Shown here piece by piece: positions 20,919 to 29,671 of a stretch of DNA of 64,000 bases. The translations under genes were made by a program, and so were the position numbers. Position 1 is the stretch's first letter. Each line of letters opens with the position of its first letter. Below the pieces are notes generated by a model. It worked only from the letters and a program-made list of their open reading frames with translations. It searched no databases and was not told where the DNA came from. Location of the stretch: contig NZ_CP099960.1 of the NCBI RefSeq assembly GCF_024137865.1, positions 682,001-746,000 on the forward strand, written 5' to 3'. The DNA is from Moraxella sp. FZFQ2102 (GTDB lineage: Bacteria > Pseudomonadota > Gammaproteobacteria > Pseudomonadales > Moraxellaceae).

Positions 20919-22937
20919 TTAATCAGCAGCTGGTTTGGTGCTTGGCGCAGCAGGTGTTTCGGCATATAGCGGCTTATCATAAGGTACATTATATAAGCGC
21001 AACGCCTCTTTCATGACATTATGAAATACTGGTGCAGACACCTGCCCTGCGTATGACTGTTTGCGTGGATCTTCCACCAAAATCGCCACCACAAAGCGTG
21101 GGTTGGATGCCGGTGCCATACCGATAAATACCGCACGATGCTGATCGGTATAATAACCCCCTTTCGGATTGGCACGGCGTGATGTACCTGTCTTGCCTGC
21201 CACGCGATAGCCGTTGATGGCGGCACGCACACCCGTACCGCCTTGGGCAGTGACCAACTCCATCATCTTGGTAATCTCTTGGGCGTGGCGTGCTGAGATG
21301 ACGCGCTCAGGCTTACCCTTATCGATATCACGCACAAGGCTTAAGGGCTGCTTGATGCCGTTATTGGCAAGCGTGGCATAAGCTTGCACCAACTGCGCTA
21401 GGGTAACTTCTTGACCATAGCCATAGCTTAAGGTTGCGCGTCGTGAGACTTCTTTACTCTGCGGTGTGCGGATTGTGCCTGCAGCCTCTGATGGGAAATT
21501 GAGACTGGTTTTTTGACCCAAGCCAAATTTGCGCTGCATATTGACAATAGCATCATTCGGCAGGCTTAGGGCGATTTTGACAGACGCCACATTACTTGAT
21601 CGCGGGATCAAGCCGCCCAAGGTAATCGTACCAAAATTCTTGCCATCACGGATGGTATAGCCACCAACATTTAAGCTACCTGGATTGGTGTTAATTAGGC
21701 TTGTGGTGCTGTATTTACCTGATTCTAATGCTGCTGCGACCGTGAATGGCTTGACCACCGAACCAGGTTCAAAGACATCCATCACCGCACGATTTCGCTC
21801 ATTTGCACCATCGCGCTCGGACAGATTGTTTGAGTTGAACGACGGCCAAGAACCCATCGCGAGCACTTCGCCTGTTTGTACATCAACAACCATGCCTGAG
21901 CTTGAACGCGCCGACTGTAGCCGTCCGACTTGCTCAAGCTCTTTATACAGCACATACTGTAGGCGCGCATCGATGGTTAGATGCAGATCTTTACTCTTAA
22001 CCTGCGGTGTCACTTCTTCGATGGCATTGATCGGCATATTGCGGCGGTCTTTGACGACGAGCAGCTCACCAGCTTTACCCGTCAGATATTGATTGAACTG
22101 CGCTTCTAAGCCTGCTCGTCCGATCAGTGTGTCGTCTTCTTGGGAGCGGCCGATGAAGCCGATGATCTGTGCGTTCGGCTCTGCTTGTAGATAGTAGCGT
22201 TGATCGTGCTTTTCTGATCCGATGACATTATCCATATCAAGCGCAAGCACTGGTGCGGCTACTTCAGGCGATACCTTATTTAGGATCACCACGCGGCGTA
22301 CACCATTGCCTGTCGGTAATGCTGCCTTGATTTGTGTATCAATGTCATCAGCCAAATAGTCAAGCTTATTATTGATCTTCACCGCTGCTTGTAGCTTTTC
22401 GAGCGGATAGCCTGTCGCGGTGGCGATCTTGACCAAATCCATCTTATCAAGCTCACGACTTAGCTTGTCCTTGTCTTTTTGGTTGCTGGCGGTTTGTAGG
22501 CGTTTATTGAGTGAATAATACTGCTCGGCATAAGCCTGCGCGTCCAAAAACACCGTAATCAGCGGCGCATTGGCAGCCAGTGGCGTGTTATTACGATCAA
22601 AAATCAAACCACGCGATGAGACGAGCGGACGCTTGGTGGTGGTGTACAATGCCGCTTTTTCGTTCAAGCGATCAGCATCGATCACTTGGCGATACACCGC
22701 GCCACTCACCAAACCTGTCAAACCGAACGCCATCAATCCCCAAACGATGTAATAACGATGAATATCATTCTTGCCAACGGTCAAAGAGACGGTTTTGCGT
22801 TTTTTTGGACCAATGCCGAAAAATCGGAGCGCGCGTCTGAGTAATCGCTCATCATCTTTGGCAGTGACGGTGCGCACTTTTCGCAATGGCGGCGTGACAC
22901 TGGCTGCAGATTGGCGGGGTTTATTGACTTTACTCAT
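20919..22937 (-). CDS. ftsI: Peptidoglycan D,D-transpeptidase FtsI (PBP3)
   Basis: Septal class B penicillin-binding protein that crosslinks new peptidoglycan with FtsW. The 672-residue protein has a basic cytoplasmic tail, one membrane helix (about residues 68-90), a non-catalytic pedestal domain, and the transpeptidase domain. The active-site motifs are SVVK (in EPGSVVKPFTVA, near residue 398), SSN (PRSSNVASVK, near 450) and KTG (VAGKTGTSRR, near 590). It overlaps ftsL by 4 bp. The tail before the membrane helix is longer than in E. coli. Confidence 0.97.
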   Translation of the reverse strand: MSKVNKPRQSAASVTPPLRKVRTVTAKDDERLLRRALRFFGIGPKKRKTVSLTVGKNDIHRYYIVWGLMAFGLTGLVSGAVYRQVIDADRLNEKAALYTTTKRPLVSSRGLIFDRNNTPLAANAPLITVFLDAQAYAEQYYSLNKRLQTASNQKDKDKLSRELDKMDLVKIATATGYPLEKLQAAVKINNKLDYLADDIDTQIKAALPTGNGVRRVVILNKVSPEVAAPVLALDMDNVIGSEKHDQRYYLQAEPNAQIIGFIGRSQEDDTLIGRAGLEAQFNQYLTGKAGELLVVKDRRNMPINAIEEVTPQVKSKDLHLTIDARLQYVLYKELEQVGRLQSARSSSGMVVDVQTGEVLAMGSWPSFNSNNLSERDGANERNRAVMDVFEPGSVVKPFTVAAALESGKYSTTSLINTNPGSLNVGGYTIRDGKNFGTITLGGLIPRSSNVASVKIALSLPNDAIVNMQRKFGLGQKTSLNFPSEAAGTIRTPQSKEVSRRATLSYGYGQEVTLAQLVQAYATLANNGIKQPLSLVRDIDKGKPERVISARHAQEITKMMELVTAQGGTGVRAAINGYRVAGKTGTSRRANPKGGYYTDQHRAVFIGMAPASNPRFVVAILVEDPRKQSYAGQVSAPVFHNVMKEALRLYNVPYDKPLYAETPAAPSTKPAAD

Positions 22938-23338
22938 TGCGCATCCTTAGCAGTGTCGGCAGCATCATTGGCATCCATTGGATTGACTTGCGGTGTCAAA
23001 ACGCGGCGCGATGACCCTGTTGGAAAATACATACCCAGCTCATTGACCGCGCGGCTTGCCACTTGTGGGGTGGCGCTGAAAGTTTGTTGCTCGATCATCA
23101 GTCGCTGTTCTTCAGTGCGCAGTGCCTGTAGCTGCAGCTCCGATGTGCGAATTTCCTTATAAACCTTGTGGCGATATTGTGTCTGCTCCACTACAGAGAT
23201 ACCCGTCCACATCACAAGCACCACCAAAATCGCCAAAATCCAGCGCAGCACCTTGGTAATATTGGTACGCACCAACTGATGATCACCATAGATCGATGGC
23301 GATTTGGATTTTTTTTGGGGCTGTTCTGCAGGGCTCAT
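22934..23338 (-). CDS. ftsL: Cell division protein FtsL
   Basis: Bitopic divisome protein that acts with FtsB and FtsQ to activate septal synthesis. With the start at 23338 it has 134 residues: a basic cytoplasmic tail, one membrane helix (VLRWILAILVVLVMWTGISVV), and a periplasmic coiled coil (EIRTSELQLQALRTEEQRLMIEQQ). The last part, NELGMYFP, is typical of FtsL. An alternative ATG at 23374 directly follows the rsmH stop and would add 12 residues; neither start has a clear Shine-Dalgarno. Position between rsmH and ftsI settles identity despite weak conservation. Confidence 0.88.
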   Translation of the reverse strand: MSPAEQPQKKSKSPSIYGDHQLVRTNITKVLRWILAILVVLVMWTGISVVEQTQYRHKVYKEIRTSELQLQALRTEEQRLMIEQQTFSATPQVASRAVNELGMYFPTGSSRRVLTPQVNPMDANDAADTAKDAQ

Positions 23339-23374
23339 GGCGTTATCAATCACAACAATACTCAAATACATCAT

Positions 23375-24352
23375 TTATTTTTCAAAGGCGACATCCGTAC
23401 GCATCGCGCCACGCAGCCATGCACTACGCGCGCGCGGATTGGCTTTGACTTCCTGATCACTTGGGGCGACGCGTTTTGGCTTGCCAAAATATTTTGGGCG
23501 TATAGGCGGCATGGGCAGGTGCGCATCTTCTTCATACTGTCCGCGGCTGTGCTTTTGCAAAAACTGCTTAATGCGGCGATCTTCAAGCGAATGAAAGCTA
23601 ATCACCGCAAGCTGTCCGCCTGCTTTGAGCGCATCAATGCTTTGACAAAGAAACTCATCGACATCGCCAAGCTCGTTATTAATAAAAATACGCATCGCCT
23701 GAAAGCTTTGGGTCGCAGGGTGCTTACCCTTTTGCCAATTGGGATGGGCTTGCTTAATCGTCTCAGCAAGCGCAAGGGTCGAATCATAATTTTCCATCGC
23801 CTTGATCGCACGCGCAATACGCCGCGAATGCCGCTCTTCGCCATATTCGTACAACACATCAGCAAGCTCATCGGCTGACACGCGAGCAAGCCATGCCGAC
23901 ACAGGCTCACCACGGCTCGTATCCATACGCATATCCACCGTGCCATCGCGCATAAAGCTAAAGCCACGCGCGCCATCATCAAGCTGCGGACTGGACACGC
24001 CTAGATCCGCCATCAAGCCATCGACCTGATCAATGCCAAGACGGGTAAGGCTATCGGTCAAACTGGCAAAGCTGTCATGCACGACTTTCACGCGGCGATC
24101 CACCGCCGCAAGCTCATCAGCCACCGCGATCGCCTGCGGGTCTTTGTCAAAGACCACAAGCACAGCATCATCCGCCAGATATTCTAATAACAATCGGCTG
24201 TGACCGCCACGCCCAAAAGTCGCATCAACATACACGCCTGATACCGATGATTTTGGCACATCGGCAAGTTTTTTTGCGCCAAGCACCATCGCCACCGTCT
24301 CATCTAATAGGACAGTTGTGTGGCTAAATTCGGCAGAATCTTGGCTTGACAT
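23375..24352 (-). CDS. rsmH: 16S rRNA (cytosine(1402)-N(4))-methyltransferase
   Basis: Methylates C1402 in the ribosomal P site. The 325-residue product shows HTTVLLDETV, the SAM-binding YVDATFGRGGHS near residue 42, DGLMADLGVSSPQLD near residue 108, and the C-terminal VISFHSLEDRRIKQF and RSAWLRGA. ATG 24352 (MSSQDS) is preferred over an upstream TTG. It is the first gene of the cluster; no mraZ lies upstream, where gltX runs in the opposite direction. Confidence 0.96.
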   Translation of the reverse strand: MSSQDSAEFSHTTVLLDETVAMVLGAKKLADVPKSSVSGVYVDATFGRGGHSRLLLEYLADDAVLVVFDKDPQAIAVADELAAVDRRVKVVHDSFASLTDSLTRLGIDQVDGLMADLGVSSPQLDDGARGFSFMRDGTVDMRMDTSRGEPVSAWLARVSADELADVLYEYGEERHSRRIARAIKAMENYDSTLALAETIKQAHPNWQKGKHPATQSFQAMRIFINNELGDVDEFLCQSIDALKAGGQLAVISFHSLEDRRIKQFLQKHSRGQYEEDAHLPMPPIRPKYFGKPKRVAPSDQEVKANPRARSAWLRGAMRTDVAFEK

Positions 24353-24669
24353 GGATTTTCCCAATAAAAAAATGGCAATTTAAAAAGCAGTTTTTTGTTC
24401 ATATAATTACAACAAATATTTATTATATATTAAAAATAAATATCCAAATGTAATCATGGAACCATAACCTTACTATTTTAGCAGTAATTGATGAATTTTT
24501 GGGGAAATTGTGGCGGTTTTTTGTATGCTTTTGTTGCTGATTTTAAACAATTTTCGGCTTTTGCCAAGCAAATCTTGTCATCGCTACCAAAATGCGCCAA
24601 AATTTGCTATTATAATGCACAATTTTTTAGCTAATGATTATCTGATTTTTTATCGTTTTTAGGATTATT
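24353..24669. other. Intergenic region between divergent rsmH and gltX
   Basis: An AT-rich 317-bp spacer that must carry the cluster promoter (minus) and the gltX promoter (plus). A TATAAT hexamer at 24611-24616 is a candidate -10 box for gltX, without a clear -35. No mraZ remnant was recognised. Confidence 0.45.
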
Positions 24670-26172
24670 ATGTCTCGTCCAGTTCGTACTCGCATCGCCC
24701 CAAGCCCGACAGGTTTTCCCCATGTTGGCACTGCTTATATCGCCCTGTTTAACCTAGCTTTTGCCAAGTCGATGGGCGGCGAATTCATCCTACGCATCGA
24801 AGACACCGACCAAGTGCGCTCGACAGCACAGTCAGAGCAAATGATTCTAAACGCGCTAAAATGGATGGGCTTAAGTTGGGCAGAAGGCCCTGATGTCGGC
24901 GGTCCACACGCGCCTTATCGCCAATCAGAGCGCAGCGAAATTTATAAAAAATACGCTCAGCAGCTATTGGATGATGGTCATGCATTTCGCTGCTTTTGTA
25001 CGCCTGAAGAGTTGGATACGATGCGCGAAGAGCAGATGGCACAAGGCTTGCCGGTCAAATATGATGGCCGCTACGCCAATCTTAGCCGCGAAGAATCGGA
25101 CGCACTGGTCGCCCAAGGCAAGCCTTATGTGATCCGTATGCGCGTGCCAACCGAAGGCGTCTGCACCATTCATGATATGCTGCGCGGTGAAGTAACCATC
25201 CCGTGGGAGCAGGTCGATATGCAAGTTTTGCTAAAAACTGATGGCTTACCGACCTATCATCTTGCCAATGTCGTCGATGATCATTTGATGCAAATCACCC
25301 ATGTTCTGCGCGGTGAAGAATGGCTGCCATCAGCGCCGAAGCATCAGCTGCTGTACCAATATTTCGGTTGGGAGATGCCTGTATTGTGCCATATGCCACT
25401 GCTGAGAAACCCTGATAAATCCAAGCTGTCTAAGCGCAAAAACCCAACTTCGATCACCTACTATCGCGATGCTGGTGTCTTGCCTGAAGCGCTGCTGAAC
25501 TACCTTGGTCGTATGGGCTACAGCCTGCCAAATGAACAAGAAAAATTCACCCTAGATGAGCTGATCGCAAGCTTTGACATCCAGCGTGTATCATTGGGCG
25601 GTCCTGTCTTTGACATCGAAAAATTATATTGGCTAAACGGCGAATATCTGCGCGCTATGGATGTAGAAAATCTAAAAAATACCATCCTAGCTTGGGCAAG
25701 CGATGATGAGAAGCTAACCGCCATCGCCAAAGCCATTCAGCCGCGCATCAATCTGCTTTCTGATGCGGTGAACTGGGCAGGTTTTTATTTCCAAAATCTG
25801 CCTGAAGTCAGCGCCGAAGACTTTGCACATAAGAACCTTGATAATGACCAATTGCTTGAGATCTTATACCTTGCCACATGGCAGCTAGAGAGCCTACCTG
25901 CATGGACCGAAGACAACATTTATACGGTGCTAAAAGGCTTGGCAGCAAGCTTTGAGATCAAGCTTAAAGACTTTATGCAGCCGTTTTTTGTGGCGATTGC
26001 TGGCAGCACATCGAGCACCCCAGTGATGAACTCAATGTATGTCATCGGCGCGGATATGACGCTTGCTCGCCTGCGCCACGCCACCGAAGCGCTTGGCGGA
26101 CTTGGCAAGAAAAAGCTGAAAAAACTCGAAGAAAAGAACAAATCACTGCCAAATTTCCTAGCCGCTGAATAA
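24670..26172 (+). CDS. gltX: Glutamate--tRNA ligase
   Basis: Class I aminoacyl-tRNA synthetase that charges tRNA-Glu. The 500-residue protein shows the HIGH-like sequence in [19 protein letters not shown] (residues 9-27), [12 protein letters not shown], and the KMSKS-like KLSKRKN near residue 255. A C-terminal anticodon-binding domain follows. A tRNA-Glu gene lies about 400 bp downstream. A terminator follows the stop. Confidence 0.97.
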   Translation: MSRPVRTRIAPSPTGFPHVGTAYIALFNLAFAKSMGGEFILRIEDTDQVRSTAQSEQMILNALKWMGLSWAEGPDVGGPHAPYRQSERSEIYKKYAQQLLDDGHAFRCFCTPEELDTMREEQMAQGLPVKYDGRYANLSREESDALVAQGKPYVIRMRVPTEGVCTIHDMLRGEVTIPWEQVDMQVLLKTDGLPTYHLANVVDDHLMQITHVLRGEEWLPSAPKHQLLYQYFGWEMPVLCHMPLLRNPDKSKLSKRKNPTSITYYRDAGVLPEALLNYLGRMGYSLPNEQEKFTLDELIASFDIQRVSLGGPVFDIEKLYWLNGEYLRAMDVENLKNTILAWASDDEKLTAIAKAIQPRINLLSDAVNWAGFYFQNLPEVSAEDFAHKNLDNDQLLEILYLATWQLESLPAWTEDNIYTVLKGLAASFEIKLKDFMQPFFVAIAGSTSSTPVMNSMYVIGADMTLARLRHATEALGGLGKKKLKKLEEKNKSLPNFLAAE

Positions 26173-26196
26173 ATCTTTTCGTACTTAAGCCAATGC

Positions 26197-26230
26197 AAAC
26201 GGTGTATGGTATCATGCGCCGTTTTGTTTT
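26197..26230 (+). terminator. Intrinsic terminator after gltX
   Basis: aaacggtgtatg pairs over 12 positions (two G-U pairs) with catgcgccgttt around a gtat loop, followed by tgtttt. Confidence 0.75.
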
Positions 26231-26297
26231 ATTTATATAGTAAAATCAATCACTTAGAAACTTTATGACAATTTTATAAAATTTTTGCAAAAAGTGC

Positions 26298-26325
26298 TTG
26301 ACGATGGGTAAAATTGCTGTATAAT
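26298..26325 (+). promoter_or_regulatory. Sigma-70 promoter of tRNA-Ala
   Basis: TTGACG (26298-26303) and TATAAT (26320-26325) are spaced 16 bp apart, 16 bp before the tRNA 5' end. This is close to consensus. Confidence 0.85.
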
Positions 26326-26341
26326 ACGCACTCATTAGCAC

Positions 26342-26417
26342 GGGGCTATAGCTCAGTTGGTAGAGCACTTGCATGGCATGCAAGGGGTCAGCGGTTCGAC
26401 TCCGCTTAGCTCCACCA
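26342..26417 (+). tRNA. tRNA-Ala (GGC), CCA encoded
   Basis: A 76-nt cloverleaf with the anticodon stem-loop cttgc-atggcat-gcaag (anticodon GGC). The acceptor GGGGCTA pairs with TAGCTCC and includes the G3-U70 wobble pair that identifies tRNA-Ala. CCA is encoded. Confidence 0.97.
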
Positions 26418-26490
26418 AAGCTAGTCAAAGAATGTAAGCACCTAGGCATTTTCTTACATTCTATAAATATTAAGTTATTTTTTAGTTTTA

Positions 26491-26560
26491 AATCAAAACT
26501 AGGCAGCGAGCCGAAGATAGTACAAGTAGTACAGCAAGGCGAGCTAACGAAGTTTTGATT
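26491..26560. repeat. Inverted-repeat element between tRNA-Ala and tRNA-Glu
   Basis: The 10-bp perfect arms aatcaaaact (26491-26500) and agttttgatt (26551-26560) bound a 50-bp core containing gcgagccgaagatagtac and a second agtac. It looks like a short palindromic dispersed element or a processing stem in the tRNA spacer. No second copy was noticed in the window. Confidence 0.5.
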
Positions 26561-26584
26561 AAAAATAAAAATGACGAACCTTGC

Positions 26585-26660
26585 GTCCCATTCGTCTAGA
26601 GGCCTAGGACACCGCCCTTTCACGGCGGTAACAGGGGTTCGAATCCCCTATGGGATGCCA
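26585..26660 (+). tRNA. tRNA-Glu (TTC), CCA encoded
   Basis: A 76-nt cloverleaf with acceptor GTCCCAT, anticodon stem-loop ccgcc-ctttcac-ggcgg (anticodon TTC), T arm caggg-gttcgaat-cccct and encoded CCA. No separate promoter is obvious, so it may be cotranscribed with tRNA-Ala. Confidence 0.97.
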
Positions 26661-26686
26661 ATATTCTTCTCGATAGAGAGCAAATC

Positions 26687-26714
26687 GCCAGTCTTATAGC
26701 AGACTGGCTTTTTT
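26687..26714 (+). terminator. Intrinsic terminator after tRNA-Glu
   Basis: gccagtct (26687-26694) pairs with agactggc (26701-26708), followed by six T. Confidence 0.85.
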
Positions 26715-26748
26715 GTTTGTGCGTGATTTGGTTGGATGGGTTGGTGTT

Positions 26749-27429
26749 ATGGCAAATTTTCAGACACACTTAAGCGTGGGCGCAGTGGCGAGCATTGCCA
26801 TTGCAGGCGGTGGCCATTATGCCGAGCTGTATGGTATCACCACTGCGGTGCTGTGCGCCATCGTCGGTACGCTTGGCAGCCTACTGCCTGACATTGACCT
26901 TGAGCATTCTAAGCCTGCCAGCCAAGGATTTTTCGCGGTATCACTGATTGTCTCGACACTGATCACCATTTTATATGCCAATCGCTATTCGGCAGATCAG
27001 TTGGTGCTTGATGCGCTGATTTTATGGGCGACAGCGTTTTTGGTCCTAAGATTTGGCTTATTTGAGCTGTTTAGTCGCCTGACCACGCACCGCGGCATGG
27101 TGCATTCTGCGCCGTACATGGCAGTATTTGCACTGGCTTTGGTGTCAGGCGTATTTTACGGATTGAAGCTGACGGCATTTGTCAGTTGGGCATTTGGTGC
27201 GATGTTATTTATCGGCGCGATGGTTCATTTACTCTTAGATGAGATTTATAGCGTCAATGCTTTTGGCTTGAAACTGAAAAAATCCTTTGGCACGGCATTG
27301 AAATTCTTTGAGACAGACAAGCTGATCCAATACGCTTGTCTATATGCGGTATTGGCGGTACTATTTTACATTGCGCCGCCATATCAGGATTTTTGGCGCG
27401 GGCTTGTGCGCGTGGCGAAGTTATTTTAA
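26749..27429 (+). CDS. YdjM-like membrane-bound metal-dependent hydrolase
   Basis: A 226-residue inner membrane protein of the YdjM/DUF457 family, predicted to be metal-dependent hydrolases. The conserved acid and histidine motifs are LLPDIDLEHSKPAS near residue 46 and THRGMVHSAPYM near residue 120, with MVHLLLDEIY near residue 160. These lie between about six hydrophobic segments. E. coli ydjM is LexA-regulated; no LexA box was recognised here. The open frame begins at 26713 inside the tRNA-Glu terminator, so ATG 26749 (MANFQTH) is chosen. The biological substrate is unknown. Confidence 0.8.
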   Translation: MANFQTHLSVGAVASIAIAGGGHYAELYGITTAVLCAIVGTLGSLLPDIDLEHSKPASQGFFAVSLIVSTLITILYANRYSADQLVLDALILWATAFLVLRFGLFELFSRLTTHRGMVHSAPYMAVFALALVSGVFYGLKLTAFVSWAFGAMLFIGAMVHLLLDEIYSVNAFGLKLKKSFGTALKFFETDKLIQYACLYAVLAVLFYIAPPYQDFWRGLVRVAKLF

Positions 27430-27492
27430 TAGGATTTATAAAGAGTAAATTTATAATTTTATCAATTAATTATTTTTAATAAATTCACCCCA

Positions 27493-27939
27493 TCAATACC
27501 GAAATGCCATTCCTGTCGCTACAAAGCCTAGCGACCACAGGCAAATCAAGCCGACATGAATCGCCATCAGCCCAAGCGTTTTGTCATTATACGCGCCTGA
27601 TTCAAACTTTGCCACCACACGAAAGCGCGCATGCAAAGCGGTCATAATCGTCAGCACAAGCCAAGTCAATTTGGCATGAATCAGCGCGGTCAAATAACCC
27701 ATCGGCGTCAGCCACAGCGTCATCGGTACAATGCTATTTAGCATATAAATCCCTGTCACCACTTGCACGCCCAACGCCGCCAAGCCTAGCGGTTCATAGC
27801 TTTTTTCAAATGCCAAAAAGTCTGCCACATCGTTTCGCTTAACAAAATTTGGCATCAGGCGCACAAGCAGATACAGATGCCCACCAACCCAAATGCTTGC
27901 ACCGATCAAGTGCAAAAATAACGCCACTTTCATCATCAC
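27493..27939 (-). CDS. CopD family-like membrane protein
   Basis: A 148-residue protein with four predicted membrane helices. It has conserved histidines at LHLIGASIWVGGHLYLL (residues 10-26), ALIHAKLTWL near residue 86 and ALHARFRV near residue 101, an arrangement seen in CopD-like and related heme- or copper-linked membrane proteins. It is the last gene of a four-gene minus-strand operon and overlaps the upstream DUF3025 gene by 4 bp. Without a CopC neighbour, a copper role is only a guess. Confidence 0.65.
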   Translation of the reverse strand: MMMKVALFLHLIGASIWVGGHLYLLVRLMPNFVKRNDVADFLAFEKSYEPLGLAALGVQVVTGIYMLNSIVPMTLWLTPMGYLTALIHAKLTWLVLTIMTALHARFRVVAKFESGAYNDKTLGLMAIHVGLICLWSLGFVATGMAFRY

Positions 27940-28787
27940 CGACGCCCTTCTCGAAATACCGATTTATCTTGATAAAATACATCATCTTGCCCTTGCCAAA
28001 AATATGGCACGCCAAGCACAGGCAAGGGCTGCAGATCTCTTGGTGTGGTCGCAGGATGGCTCAGCCAAATATCCAATTTATCCGCGACAAGCTCATCCAA
28101 ATACGCCAGCTGCGCACTTAATGAATGCTCAAAAAACTCCGCTCGCACCGTCACAATCAGCGCATGAGCGCACAGATTTTTGCGCGGTGTGATCAGCTGC
28201 TCAAGCAGGGCGTGACCAAAGATAAAGGCTTGGGCGTGCGTCTGGTCAGATAGCTCACTTGGATTATGCCAAAATGCTCTTGGTGCGACCAATGAATTTT
28301 GCCAATCAAACCGCCCCAACGCTGCGCCAATCGCTTGCCCCACCTTCTCATCACTGACTGCGACGATGATGCCATTTTCATCAAATACTGTGATGGCATC
28401 ACGCACGCGATTGCGCCCATTGTCCGTATCGCCATCGTCTAGGTGCTTTAGGTGATGGTGATTGAGCATGGCTTTGCACTTGGGAAATACCACCCAGATA
28501 TTCGCACCAAACCAATCGTGCAGATTATCACGCGTAGGGATCTTGCCTGTCTCGCCGATGTAGCGCTCATACGCCACGCCGTGCGGCAGATCACTTTGAT
28601 CAGTAAAAGATAGGGACTTGCCAAGCGTGCTGTATAGGCCCAGCTTTTGCTTGTTAAAATAGTCATTCAGCCAAGTTGCCAAAGGTGTTTTACCTGCATC
28701 AGCAAAAGATAAATGCATCGGCAAAAATGGCGCAAGCCACGCTGCAGACAAATCAATCGCAGCAAAATCCTGCACAAATCGCATCAA
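27936..28787 (-). CDS. DUF3025 domain-containing protein
   Basis: A 283-residue soluble protein of the uncharacterised DUF3025 family. Typical segments are LHDWFGANIWVVFPKCKAMLN (about residues 88-108), NRVRDAITVFDENGIIVAV near residue 125, and the C-terminal LPVLGVPYFW near residue 255. The function is unknown. Both of its ends overlap neighbours by 4 bp (ATGA), which argues for coupled translation with the amidotransferase and the CopD-like protein. Confidence 0.75.
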   Translation of the reverse strand: MMRFVQDFAAIDLSAAWLAPFLPMHLSFADAGKTPLATWLNDYFNKQKLGLYSTLGKSLSFTDQSDLPHGVAYERYIGETGKIPTRDNLHDWFGANIWVVFPKCKAMLNHHHLKHLDDGDTDNGRNRVRDAITVFDENGIIVAVSDEKVGQAIGAALGRFDWQNSLVAPRAFWHNPSELSDQTHAQAFIFGHALLEQLITPRKNLCAHALIVTVRAEFFEHSLSAQLAYLDELVADKLDIWLSHPATTPRDLQPLPVLGVPYFWQGQDDVFYQDKSVFREGRR

Positions 28788-29671
28788 ATACTCGCCCCGA
28801 CCGAACGCGCAAGTGCGATGCCATCTTCGATGCTCATATAAGTTTTTTTGCTCGGTGTATCGCGAAATACCACATCGCCATCTTTAAAAATCAAGCACTC
28901 GTCCACCGCAAGCTGCGACCAAGTCTCGTTATCGGTCAAAGGAATGGTGGTCAAGATGGTGACTTTATCATTCTCAGTGGTGACATCTTGAAAATTGATC
29001 GTCATCTCGCCATCCGATAGCTTCGCTTCGCCAAACGGTGCTTTGCGCGTCAGATAAAATAGCAAGCTGCCTGCATATGCCAAATGCCAATCGCCATTAG
29101 AAATCAAGCAGTTAAACAGTCCATTGGCAGATAAATAGCGGCACTGCGCGGTCAAAAAAGCAAACAAAGCTTCATCAGATGGGCGGCTTTTGAAAGTGGC
29201 TTTTAGGCGGTTCAATAAGTAGCAAAACGCCAATTCGCTGTCGGTCGTCCCCACAGGCGTGTAATGCTCGGCGTTGCCATTTGCCATCAGTCGCTCGGTG
29301 CGCTTAACGAAGCTGTCGGTCATCTGCCCATTGTGTGCGAACGCCCATTGCTCGCCCCACACTTCACGGACGAAAGGATGGGTATTGGCAAGGCTGTTGC
29401 TGCCTTGGGTGGCCTTTCGGATATGAGCGATGACATTCATCGCACGGATAGGATAATTATTCACCAAATCAGCAATCGGCGATGAATGGCTTGGCTTGTC
29501 ATCGTGAAACTGACGCAAACCCACGCCATCTTCGTACGGGTTTTTCTCAAAAAATGCAATGCCAAAGCCATCTTCATGATGGTCAGTCAAGCCACCGCGC
29601 TTACGAAACCCAGCAAAGCTAAAGCCGATGTCAGTTGGGGTGTTGCAGTTCATTCCTAGAAGTTGACACAT
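28784..29671 (-). CDS. Class II glutamine amidotransferase (YafJ-like)
   Basis: A 295-residue Ntn-type amidotransferase domain protein. After removal of Met the N-terminus is Cys2 (MCQLLGMNCN), the expected nucleophile that releases ammonia from glutamine. Other family features are GFGIAFFE, ANTHPFVREVWGEQWAFAHNGQM near residue 100, and GTTDSELAFCYLL near residue 140. The partner or acceptor is unknown, as for E. coli YafJ. ATG 29671 overlaps the thrB stop by one base (TGATG). The frame extends five codons upstream, but only this start exposes the cysteine. Confidence 0.85.
   Translation of the reverse strand: MCQLLGMNCNTPTDIGFSFAGFRKRGGLTDHHEDGFGIAFFEKNPYEDGVGLRQFHDDKPSHSSPIADLVNNYPIRAMNVIAHIRKATQGSNSLANTHPFVREVWGEQWAFAHNGQMTDSFVKRTERLMANGNAEHYTPVGTTDSELAFCYLLNRLKATFKSRPSDEALFAFLTAQCRYLSANGLFNCLISNGDWHLAYAGSLLFYLTRKAPFGEAKLSDGEMTINFQDVTTENDKVTILTTIPLTDNETWSQLAVDECLIFKDGDVVFRDTPSKKTYMSIEDGIALARSVGASI

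Noticed and set aside
26246-26623. Minus-strand frame of 125 codons across tRNA-Ala and tRNA-Glu
   Set aside because: It reads through two tRNA genes and the spacer repeat on the wrong strand.
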